Source of the DNA: Planctomycetota bacterium
GTDB taxonomy: Bacteria > Planctomycetota > Brocadiia > JAJRTI01
Direction of reading: 5' to 3'
Length of the DNA stretch: 6,475 nt
Assembly (NCBI GenBank): GCA_024278415.1
Contig: JAJRTI010000512.1
Location: 1 to 6,475 of the forward strand
Both the position numbers and the translations under genes were made by a program. The notes beneath the pieces are model-generated. The model saw nothing but the letters and a program-made list of their open reading frames with translations. It was not told where the DNA came from and searched no databases. Within the stretch, counting starts at the first letter, position 1. Each line of letters starts with the position of its first letter. Shown one piece after another: positions 1-5,534 of this stretch.

Positions 1-73
1 AGTATTCCGGTACCTGGCTGTTGTACTTGGCTGAAGTGTTACGCCAAAAAAGCCGACGCCCTGCTCCGCTACC

Positions 74-102
74 TTGCAACCGCTGCATAAGTGCGAAACT
101 AT
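74..102 (+). promoter_or_regulatory. weak sigma70-like promoter candidate
   Basis: TTGCAA at 74-79 and AACTAT at 97-102 are separated by 17 bp. The matches to TTGACA (4/6) and TATAAT (3/6) are poor, so the exact spacing is the main support. A start near 109 would give a leader of about 90 nt before ATG 199. Bases 1-165 otherwise hold no gene I can recognise on either strand. Confidence 0.15.
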
Positions 103-112
103 AGGCTAGTTT

Positions 113-127
113 TGGCACACCATTCGC
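113..127 (+). promoter_or_regulatory. sigma54-type -24/-12 promoter candidate
   Basis: TGGCACA (113-119), four bases, then TCGC (124-127) fits the RpoN consensus TGGCACG-N4-TTGC, with the GG (114-115) and GC (126-127) dinucleotides exactly 12 bp apart. The mismatches are A for G at the seventh base and C for T in the -12 box. It would start transcription near 139, about 60 nt before ATG 199. No enhancer-binding-protein site is visible. The downstream gene looks 5'-truncated, so this site may be incidental or may belong to sequence newly joined to the gene. Confidence 0.3.
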
Positions 128-198
128 GTGTGCGCCCGCGCCGGCTCGCCAGAAATTGTGGGTAAAGGGCAGGGTACTGGCCCACCACGGCCATTCGC

Positions 199-960
199 AT
201 GCTCGTCTCGCTCGCGTTCGCCGGCGTGGGAGCCATCGCGCTCGCGACGTTTGCCAAAGGCGTGGCCTCCGGGGTGCGGGACAAGATTGTGGCGCGCGCG
301 TACACGTTTATCGCGCCCAGCGTACTGTGCGTGCCGCTCGCGGGCTGGGTGTTCGCGGTGTTGCCCGAGCGTGCGCAGACGTTCCTCATGGGCGGGGCGC
401 CGGCCGTCATGCTCTTCATGGCTTTCGGCTTGGCCAGCTTCGGCATCCTCGCGGTCGCGGCCATCGCGAGCCTCCTGCGCAAGGACTACTCGACGTCCAC
501 GCTCGGCGCGTGCATGCTCGTGCTCTTCGCATTCATGTCTTTCGGAGCGCTTGAGTTCGTGCGCGAAGGCTCCCGCAAGCCGTACCTGATCGAGGGGTTC
601 ATGTATTCCACCGGCGTGACCACGGCCAAGGCAGAGGGCTTAGACTCCGTAGCCACGCTCGCCATCACGCAGCGCGACGGCGTGCTCTCGGTCGCGCCGT
701 GGAGCCTGCCGGAGGGCAAGACGCTCGGCCAACTCTCGGAGCTGGAGAAGGGCCAAGCCGTGTACGACGCCGCGTGCCTGCGATGCCACAGCGTCGTGGG
801 GTACAACGCGATGGCTCCGCTCGTGAAGGGCTGGAGCGTGGAGACGATCCGCACGGTGATCGACCGGCTCGACGAGGTCAAGCCGGCCATGCCGCCGTTC
901 CCGGGCAACGCGTCCGAGCAGGACGCGCTCACCGCCTATCTGCTGACACTGAACAAGTAA
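199..960 (+). CDS. CydA-like membrane protein with C-terminal cytochrome c domain, probably 5'-truncated
   Basis: Membrane electron-transfer protein with a single c-type heme. Visible: four hydrophobic segments (about residues 1-20, 36-56, 66-93, 101-121), a linker, then a cytochrome c domain (about 176-253) with heme motif CLRCH at 193-197 and M231 in KPAMPPFPG as the likely distal ligand. After the fourth helix, E123-G-S-R126-K-P128-Y129 has the spacing of E445-Y-G-R-Q-P-W in E. coli CydA, and the first helix resembles the CydA helix carrying R391 and M393. ATG 199 has no Shine-Dalgarno sequence. The frame is open upstream only to 166 (stop TAA at 163), and those codons, which include GYWPTTAIR, still look homologous to family members that continue much further upstream. 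I therefore read it as the C-terminal part of a longer protein; translation from 199 is the minimum. The downstream partner gene follows after 11 nt. The c-heme assignment is firm; the bd-superfamily link is inferred from motifs. Confidence 0.8.
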   Translation: MLVSLAFAGVGAIALATFAKGVASGVRDKIVARAYTFIAPSVLCVPLAGWVFAVLPERAQTFLMGGAPAVMLFMAFGLASFGILAVAAIASLLRKDYSTSTLGACMLVLFAFMSFGALEFVREGSRKPYLIEGFMYSTGVTTAKAEGLDSVATLAITQRDGVLSVAPWSLPEGKTLGQLSELEKGQAVYDAACLRCHSVVGYNAMAPLVKGWSVETIRTVIDRLDEVKPAMPPFPGNASEQDALTAYLLTLNK

Positions 961-967
961 GGAGGAG
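961..967 (+). promoter_or_regulatory. strong RBS for the nine-helix protein
   Basis: GGAGGAG lies directly after the TAA of the cytochrome gene and 4 nt before ATG 972. It decides the start of the next gene: 972, not the internal ATG 1040, which has no Shine-Dalgarno sequence. This makes the frame break at 1012-1018 significant. Confidence 0.8.
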
Positions 968-971
968 ACTG

Positions 972-2092
972 ATGAATCTCGTGCCTCATTACGACATGCT
1001 CGGCTTGCCCGCCCCCCCACGTGGCTGATCCAGCTCCTCATGGCCCTCACGCTCGCGCTGCATTGGGCCTTCCTCAGCGTGGTCGTGGGCGGCGCGATCA
1101 TCGTCGTGCTCCACGCGTCCAAGCCCGATCCAGGGCAGGTGAAGCTCAACCGCGCGGTCGTCGGCTGGTTTCCGTTTGCGCTGTCCATGGCCATGACCAT
1201 GGGCATCGCCCCGCTGCTCTTCGTGCAGGTGCTCTACGGGAACCTGTTCTACACGTCGAATATCCTGCTCGGCTACTGGTGGCTTGCGCTCGTGCCTCTG
1301 CTGATCGTGGATTTCTATCTGCTCTACTGGGCGCGGCGACGCAGTCTGCGCGACACGCCCATGGGCGGCGTCACGTTGGCCATCGCAACAGCCATCTTCA
1401 TCGCCATCGCCACGGTGTTGTCGAGCAACGCTACGCTCATGCAGACGCCTGAAGCGTGGGCCAAGATCTGGGGCGCGGGCGGCAACCGTCTCTACCTCAG
1501 CGGCCGCACGCTGCTCCCGCGTCTGCTGTTCGCAATCTTCGGCCTCGTGGGGGGCGGTGCGATCTTCTTCGCTATCTTCGGCAAGGCCGGCTGGGCGCGC
1601 GATCCCGACGCCAACCAAACGGCCATCGACAAGGGCCTGGGCATGGCCGGGCCAGCGCTCGTCGTCCAGATCCTCTTCGGCATCCTCCTCCTGGCGATCC
1701 TGCCCAAGCAGCAGCGCGCCGGCGCGCTCAGCGGCGTTGGCCTCGTGCTGTTCATCGTCTCCGGCCTTGCGTTCCTCGCGACGGCAGCGCTCACGTTCCG
1801 CGCAAGGGCCAAGACGGATCTCATCCAGGTCGTGCTCCCCGCGGCCACGTTCTTCGTCGGCCTGTTTGCGCTCGCCGGCCTGCGGGACGTGGTGCGGCAG
1901 GCCGCGATTGCGCCGCACTTCAAACTCGAAACGATGCCGGTGAACTCGCAGTGGGACAGCTTCGCGCTGTTCCTCGTCATGTTCCTCGCCGGCTTGGGCG
2001 CCGTGGCCTGGCTCATCAAACTCTCGCGCGCTTCCCAAGAGGCCGCGGCCGAGCCACAGGAGCCCGCACCGTCGGCCCAAGCAACGGGGTGA
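972..2092 (+). CDS. nine-helix membrane partner of the cytochrome c protein, frameshifted near its start
   Basis: Integral membrane protein, probably the second subunit of the cytochrome module. Reading from 1040 gives 350 residues with nine hydrophobic segments (about 3-25, 42-66, 72-97, 108-129, 159-181, 202-222, 231-253, 263-283, 307-327) and a proline/alanine-rich tail. H8 sits in the first helix (LALHWAF), as the heme-ligand histidine does in CydA-type subunits; H25 follows it. The gene should start at ATG 972, which has a strong RBS, but that frame stops at TGA 1027-1029. Adding one C to the C7 run at 1012-1018 (or removing two) joins MNLVPHYDMLGLPAP to TWLIQLLMALT and continues the first helix without a break, so the two pieces are one gene. 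Open-frame translation covers only 1040-2092. No catalytic domain is recognisable by name. The quinone- or heme-binding role is inferred from topology and the neighbouring cytochrome. Confidence 0.75.
1012..1018 (+). other. C7 homopolymer where the reading frame breaks
   Basis: Seven C follow G1011. Codons before the run are in the frame of ATG 972; codons after it continue in the frame of 1040-2092. A run of eight (or five) C would restore one reading frame. It could be an assembly or sequencing indel, a real null mutation, or slippage-based phase variation. A C7 run at 3695-3701 in the CgeB-like gene is in frame, so the assembly does not break every such run. Confidence 0.75.
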
Positions 2093-2119
2093 CCGCCTGA
2101 ATACCTTCGAGAGGATTCT

Positions 2120-2168
2120 GCCCGCGGCGGGGCGGGCTGGGGGCACGAACCGATCCGCCTGCGGCGGC
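2120..2168. terminator. two GC hairpins in the convergent spacer, possible weak bidirectional terminator
   Basis: GCCCGC (2120-2125) pairs with GCGGGC (2132-2137) around a 6-nt loop, and CCGCC (2156-2160) pairs with GGCGG (2164-2168) around TGC. They lie between the converging ends of the membrane protein gene (2092) and the GT4 gene (2176), where termination on both strands is expected. Neither stem is followed by a T run on either strand, so intrinsic termination is not supported by the classical signal. Confidence 0.25.
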
Positions 2169-2175
2169 TTCCGGC

Positions 2176-3315
2176 TCACGTCCCCTCCCGCTCCCGTTTG
2201 GCCTTGTCGAGCGACGTCGTGTAGAGTTCCGCAATCGTTTCGACCATCGTCTCGACCGAGAAGCGTTGGCAGTCTTGGAGTGCGGTCTGGCGCATGCGTT
2301 GTGCGCTCGCCGGTGCGCTGATCATCTCGAGGATTGCGTCGGCCAATGCCGACGCGGAGCCGGGTTCGGCCAGCAGGCCCGTCTGGCGATGCTTCACCAC
2401 CTCGGGTATGCCGCCCACGTCCGAGGCCACGACCGGCACCCCGCTGGCCATGGCCTCGATGAGCGCGAGGCCCAGCGCTTCGTTGAGCGAGGGCAGCACG
2501 AACAGGTCCATGAGTGCGAGCAGCAACGGCACGTCCCGGCGCACGCCGGCGAAGGTCGTGCGATGCATGACGCCCAACTCGTTGGCAAGCGCCTCGAGCC
2601 GCGCGCGCTTGCGCCCATCGCCCACGAGCAGCAGCCGCGCGTGCGGCTGCGTTTCGAGCACGCGGCGGAACGCTTGCACGAGGAACTCGTGGCCCTTGTG
2701 TGTCTCCAGGTGGCCCACGGAGCCGATGACGATATCGCCGGGCTTGACGCGCGCCTTGGCGCGCAGCTCGGCTCGCTCGCCAGCGGCCAACGGCTTGAAT
2801 GGCGACAGGTCAATGCCATTGTAGACGACGACGAGCTTCTCCGGCGGCACGCTTTCGTGCGACAGCATGAAGTGCCGTGCGGCTTGCGAGCAGCAGATCG
2901 ATCCTGTGCTCCACTTCACGAGCGTGGCGTCGATCTTGAGGTGCAGCCGCGAGACGTAGTTGTAGATGCCGTGCACGTGGCCGAACACGACCGGCACCTT
3001 CGCGGATCGCGCGGCGAACCGGCCGATGAGCCCGCCGCCCCACGCGTGGGTGTGCACCACGTCCACCTGCACCTGCTGCATCTTGCGCCGCAGTTCGGCG
3101 ACGTGGAACAGGTTGCGGATGCCCTGCAAGCCCAGCACCTCGACGGGGAAGCCGTCGCGGCGCAAATCGTCCGCGACCTGCCCACCGGCCTGCGTGCACC
3201 AGACGCGCACGTCGAACACCTTCGGGTCGAGCCCGCGCACGATTGATGCGATGACGTGCTCCTGGCCGCCAACCTTGAGGTCCTCGACGATGTGGACGAC
3301 CTTGATGCGGTTCAC
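2176..3315 (-). CDS. GT4-family glycosyltransferase (GT-B fold)
   Basis: Transfers a sugar from a nucleotide-sugar donor to a glycan or lipid-linked acceptor, probably at the cytoplasmic face of the membrane; donor and acceptor cannot be read from sequence. The 379 residues are normal for the family. The N-terminal domain has the glycine-rich loop GGQEH (16-20), VVHTHAWGGG (86-95) and HVHG (113-116). The C-terminal domain has SVGHLETHKG (199-208, K207 as phosphate-binding lysine), LLLVGDG (228-234) and the family E-x7-E signature, E279 and E287 in NEALGLALIEAMASG, followed by VVASDVGGIPEVV. The start is GTG at 3313-3315, overlapping the TGA of the CgeB-like gene as GTGA, which implies translational coupling; AGAGG lies just upstream. 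The two transferases probably act on the same glycan. No signal peptide or membrane helix is visible. Confidence 0.93.
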   Translation of the reverse strand: MNRIKVVHIVEDLKVGGQEHVIASIVRGLDPKVFDVRVWCTQAGGQVADDLRRDGFPVEVLGLQGIRNLFHVAELRRKMQQVQVDVVHTHAWGGGLIGRFAARSAKVPVVFGHVHGIYNYVSRLHLKIDATLVKWSTGSICCSQAARHFMLSHESVPPEKLVVVYNGIDLSPFKPLAAGERAELRAKARVKPGDIVIGSVGHLETHKGHEFLVQAFRRVLETQPHARLLLVGDGRKRARLEALANELGVMHRTTFAGVRRDVPLLLALMDLFVLPSLNEALGLALIEAMASGVPVVASDVGGIPEVVKHRQTGLLAEPGSASALADAILEMISAPASAQRMRQTALQDCQRFSVETMVETIAELYTTSLDKAKREREGT

Positions 3316-4346
3316 GCCTCTGCCCTTCCGTCGCCCATAGCCGTGGCGATGAGCGCTCGCATGCGATGCTGGTACGTGTGCGCGGCGAGCATCGCCTCGC
3401 GGCCCTGGTCCGCAATGTGCCGGCGTTCGTCAGGGTGCGTGAGGTAATGCTCGGCCAGATCGCGCAGTTGCTTGGGATCGTGGAAGTCGTAGCACACGAG
3501 TTCCCGGCCCGATTGGAAGAGCGTGGTGATGTCACGCTTCTCATCGGTCAGCTCGAACGCTCCACAGGCGGGTGCTTCGTACACACGCGTGTTGCCCATG
3601 TGCCCGGCTTCGTCGAGCGTCTCGCCGTACCCGTCGATGTTGAGCACGATATCCGATGCGTTGAAGATCTTCACCCACTCCTGCGGCGGCACAGCCCCCC
3701 CGCGCAGGCATGCGCGCAGCGGACTGTCGTGGGCCAGCTTCTCCCAACCCGGCCCCCAGATCGCGAGATCGAAGCGCACCAACTGCTCCAGCAGCTTGGC
3801 CCGGCCGGGGTACATGGAGCCCACGAAGCAAATCTCACACGCATACCGCCCGACCTCCTCCGGCGTCAGCTCGACCGGGCGATGGATCTCAGGGTCACAG
3901 GCGAACGGCAGCCAGTGTTCGTTGTCGTAGCCCAGCGCCCGATGCTTCTCCAGGGGATAGGTGTCGCCCCAGAAGAAGTGGTCGTAGTGCGGCGCTATGC
4001 GGACCGAATCCTCGTACTGGACCGGATAGTCCTGGAACCAGTTCGTCATCACCGCGCCGGTCTCGTCCCGCACCCGATCAATCGTTTCGGGGTAGAGGTT
4101 GGCTCCTTGGTTCACGAGCACGAGTTCGGGCTGGAACTCGACGGCCTGCCGCACGAACCGGCGTTGGAGGAGGGCCATGTCCACGCGCCGCGCAAGGTTG
4201 GACCAGCGGTGCGCTCGGCCGGGCAGAAGAAACTTGCGGTGGTCGAAGACGGAAAGCTCGTGGCCCAACGCCCGGAGCGCGCGCTCGGTGTACTCCGTGA
4301 GCGCCATGAACGCGGGGTTGTGGTATCCCGAGAAGAGGATCCGCAT
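3312..4346 (-). CDS. CgeB-like glycosyltransferase (DUF3880 plus Glyco_trans_1_2)
   Basis: Predicted GT-B glycosyltransferase of the CgeB/spore-maturation type, a family found in many bacteria that do not sporulate and often linked to surface glycans. The 344 residues are typical in length. The N-terminal half begins MRILFSGYHNPAF with LTEYTERALRALGHE (16-30) and LVLVNQGANLYPE (75-87), as in DUF3880. The C-terminal half has EICFVGSMYPGR (171-182), DIVLNIDGYGE (232-242) and the end motif GNTRVYEAPACGAFELTDE (251-269), with LFQSGRELVCYD after it, as in Glyco_trans_1_2. The start at ATG 4344-4346 is chosen because homology begins there. The same frame stays open for about 1.2 kb further upstream, but that part lies antisense to the DUF6941-like and DUF2809 genes and is a shadow. 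It is the first gene of a two-gene unit with the GT4 gene, joined by a GTGA overlap. Confidence 0.87.
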   Translation of the reverse strand: MRILFSGYHNPAFMALTEYTERALRALGHELSVFDHRKFLLPGRAHRWSNLARRVDMALLQRRFVRQAVEFQPELVLVNQGANLYPETIDRVRDETGAVMTNWFQDYPVQYEDSVRIAPHYDHFFWGDTYPLEKHRALGYDNEHWLPFACDPEIHRPVELTPEEVGRYACEICFVGSMYPGRAKLLEQLVRFDLAIWGPGWEKLAHDSPLRACLRGGAVPPQEWVKIFNASDIVLNIDGYGETLDEAGHMGNTRVYEAPACGAFELTDEKRDITTLFQSGRELVCYDFHDPKQLRDLAEHYLTHPDERRHIADQGREAMLAAHTYQHRMRALIATAMGDGRAEA

Positions 4347-4398
4347 ATCTCTGGGCTCTCTCCACGCGCGGAAGCTGCATCCCTTGGGCTGGACCAAG

Positions 4399-4428
4399 AT
4401 TCTACCCGCCGGGCTCGCGCCAAAGCAA
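4399..4428 (-). promoter_or_regulatory. promoter candidate for the glycosyltransferase pair
   Basis: On the minus strand, TTGCTT (4428-4423) and TAGAAT (4404-4399) are 18 bp apart. The -10 box matches TATAAT at 5/6; the -35 matches only TTG. A start near 4392 would give a leader of about 46 nt to ATG 4346, containing a short inverted repeat (4383-4387 with 4394-4398). A G8 run at 4429-4436 (plus strand) abuts the -35 box. Confidence 0.35.
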
Positions 4429-4444
4429 GGGGGGGGACCGGCGC

Positions 4445-4459
4445 GCCTGTGACACAGGC
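4445..4459. repeat. perfect 15-bp odd palindrome in the divergent control region
   Basis: GCCTGTG (4445-4451) and CACAGGC (4453-4459) are exact reverse complements around A4452. A 7-bp arm with a one-base centre cannot form a useful hairpin, so if functional it is more likely a dimeric-repressor or activator site on DNA. It lies about 17 bp upstream of the candidate -35 box for the glycosyltransferase genes and about 100 bp upstream of the plus-strand promoter. A single copy was seen. Confidence 0.35.
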
Positions 4460-4559
4460 ACGGTACGCGGCCCCGGAGCCTGGCGGGCTCGGCCACAAGC
4501 GCGCACCCAGCATGGATCCTCCGGCAACGCTCGTGTAACCTATCTGCGGCCTCCACCCC

Positions 4560-4588
4560 TTGACTCACTGCGCCGGCAAAGGGACAAT
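4560..4588 (+). promoter_or_regulatory. sigma70-type promoter candidate for the DUF6941-DUF2809 pair
   Basis: TTGACT (4560-4565, 5/6) and GACAAT (4583-4588, 4/6) are separated by exactly 17 bp. Transcription would start around 4594-4596. That removes AAAGGGA (4578-4584) as a usable RBS for ATG 4594 and favours ATG 4645 as the start, with a leader of about 50 nt, unless the mRNA is leaderless from A4594. Confidence 0.45.
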
Positions 4589-4644
4589 CTCCGATGGCCG
4601 TCCGCCATCCACCATGCCCCATCCACCAGCAGCCATTCCCCCAC

Positions 4645-5082
4645 ATGTCCCTCGACACCCCTCCCCCCGTACTGCTCGCCATCCTCGTGTGCGACACGGT
4701 GATCGATGACCGGCGCACGAACAAGAAGAGCCTCATTGGCCTCTTCGACCGCATCACCGCGGCCGCGCTGCCGGTGCAGCACCCGGCGCTGCATCTGTTC
4801 GTGAGCCTCACCAACGGCCGCGGCATGTGCGACGGCCATGTGCGTGTCGTCAAGTCGGACACGGACGAGGTCGTCACGGAGATGAACGGGCCCATCGAGT
4901 TCCCCGACCCCATGGCTGTGGTCGAACTCGACTTCGCGATCCACGACCTCGTCTTCCCAGAGGAGGGCGAGGATCGCTTCCAGTTTCTCGGCAACGGCTC
5001 GCTGCTGGGCGAGCGCCGGTTCGTGGTGGTGGTGGACCCGGACATGCTCGAAGAGGGGTATGAAGAGGACGAGGAAGAGTGA
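4645..5082 (+). CDS. DUF6941-like hypothetical protein
   Basis: Small soluble protein of 145 residues with no known activity. It starts PPVLLAILVCDTVIDD and continues with TNKKSLIGLFDRI, where related proteins read close to CD-x-x-I-x-D...GK-x-SLIG-x-FD-x-I; this is my basis for DUF6941 and I could not check it by search. It continues with regularly alternating beta-type segments (LHLFVSLTNG, GHVRVVKSD, MAVVELDFAIHDLVF, RRFVVVVDPD) and ends in a strongly acidic tail (EEGYEEDEEE). There is no signal peptide or transmembrane helix. The start is uncertain: the frame is open to ATG 4594, but those extra 17 residues are proline-rich, come from a short direct repeat (CCATCCACCA, 4605 and 4619) and sit on the predicted transcription start. 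ATG 4645 has no clear Shine-Dalgarno sequence. It shares a GTGA overlap with the DUF2809 gene. Confidence 0.75.
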   Translation: MSLDTPPPVLLAILVCDTVIDDRRTNKKSLIGLFDRITAAALPVQHPALHLFVSLTNGRGMCDGHVRVVKSDTDEVVTEMNGPIEFPDPMAVVELDFAIHDLVFPEEGEDRFQFLGNGSLLGERRFVVVVDPDMLEEGYEEDEEE

Positions 5083-5525
5083 CCCCGCTTCGGCGTGACG
5101 CGGCCGGCCCCGCGCGCCTGCGGCTCGCAATCGCGTTGGCCGTGGTCGTGCCACTGGGGTTCGCGCTGAAGTTCGCGTACCGCGGGCCGGGCGCAACCTG
5201 GGCCGCCAACCACGCTGCGGGCGTGCTCTACGAAGTCTTCTGGGTGGCGGCCGTGTGCCTGGTGTTCCCGCGTCTGAGCCCGTGGCGCGTCGCGGCCGGC
5301 GTGCTCGCGGCCACGTGCTTCCTGGAATTCCTCCAGCTCTGCCGCGCGCGTTGGCTCGTGTCCATCCGGAGCACCCTCCTCGGCGGCATGCTCCTCGGGG
5401 ATTCCTTCGATTGGTGGGATTTTCCCCATTACGTCGCGGGCTGCACAATAGGCTGGGCCGCGGCCGCGTGGTGCAGGAGGGCCGGCCGACACGGCCCCGT
5501 TGACACCCACGCGCGGGCGAAGTAG
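5079..5525 (+). CDS. DUF2809 family small membrane protein
   Basis: Polytopic inner-membrane protein of unknown function, 148 residues, the usual size for the family. Hydrophobic segments lie at about 14-30, 45-61, 68-86 and 120-137. The family signature is clear in the second half: FLEFLQLCRARWLVSIRST then LLGGMLLGDSFDWWDFPHYVAG, corresponding to the conserved E-x-x-Q-L...W-x-x-x-R and LLG-x-x-F-x-W-x-D-x-x-x-Y-x-x-G pattern. The start is GTG 5079-5081, overlapping the TGA (5080-5082) of the DUF6941-like gene; the GAGG at 5071-5074 can serve as RBS. The overlap implies coupled expression with that gene. The last 10 residues are coded by DNA that also carries the -35 box of the next gene's promoter candidate. 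The family name gives no biochemical role, and I do not assign one. Confidence 0.88.
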   Translation: MTPLRRDAAGPARLRLAIALAVVVPLGFALKFAYRGPGATWAANHAAGVLYEVFWVAAVCLVFPRLSPWRVAAGVLAATCFLEFLQLCRARWLVSIRSTLLGGMLLGDSFDWWDFPHYVAGCTIGWAAAAWCRRAGRHGPVDTHARAK

Positions 5526-5528
5526 ACT
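5500..5528 (+). promoter_or_regulatory. strong sigma70-type promoter candidate for the lipoprotein gene
   Basis: TTGACA (5500-5505) matches the -35 consensus at 6/6, the spacer is 17 bp, and TAGACT (5523-5528) matches the -10 box at 4/6. The -35 box is inside the DUF2809 coding end and the -10 begins at its stop codon TAG (5523-5525). Transcription would start near 5535, giving a leader of about 205 nt before ATG 5741. It is the best promoter-like match in the window. Confidence 0.5.
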
Positions 5529-5534
5529 CAGCCG

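Noticed and set aside
28..51. TTGGC ... GCCAA inverted repeat followed by A bases, possible terminator of an upstream gene
   Set aside because: A 5-bp stem with an 11-nt loop, no T run after it on either strand, and no upstream gene in the window.
1..88. Short minus-strand frame from CAT 86-88 running off the left edge
   Set aside because: Only 29 codons, no RBS and no recognisable product; too little to call.
120..198. CCATTCGC at 120-127 and 191-198 (and inverted at 5616-5623) as a direct repeat flanking the truncation point
   Set aside because: An 8-bp match is short for GC-rich DNA, there is no matching insertion between the copies, and the third copy is in an unrelated place.
989..2179. 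396-codon minus-strand frame opposite the nine-helix protein gene
   Set aside because: Composition is dominated by R, E, D, H and Q with no hydrophobic core or motif, as expected for the complement of a GC-rich membrane protein gene. The plus-strand frame has coherent helices and an RBS.
3366..4538. 390-codon plus-strand frame opposite the CgeB-like gene
   Set aside because: Antisense shadow in high-GC DNA; no motif, and the minus-strand product has clear DUF3880 and Glyco_trans_1_2 features.
4605..4628. CCATCCACCA repeated twice (4605-4614 and 4619-4628) as a regulatory iteron
   Set aside because: Only two copies of a simple C/A-rich unit; more likely local low complexity in the region before ATG 4645.
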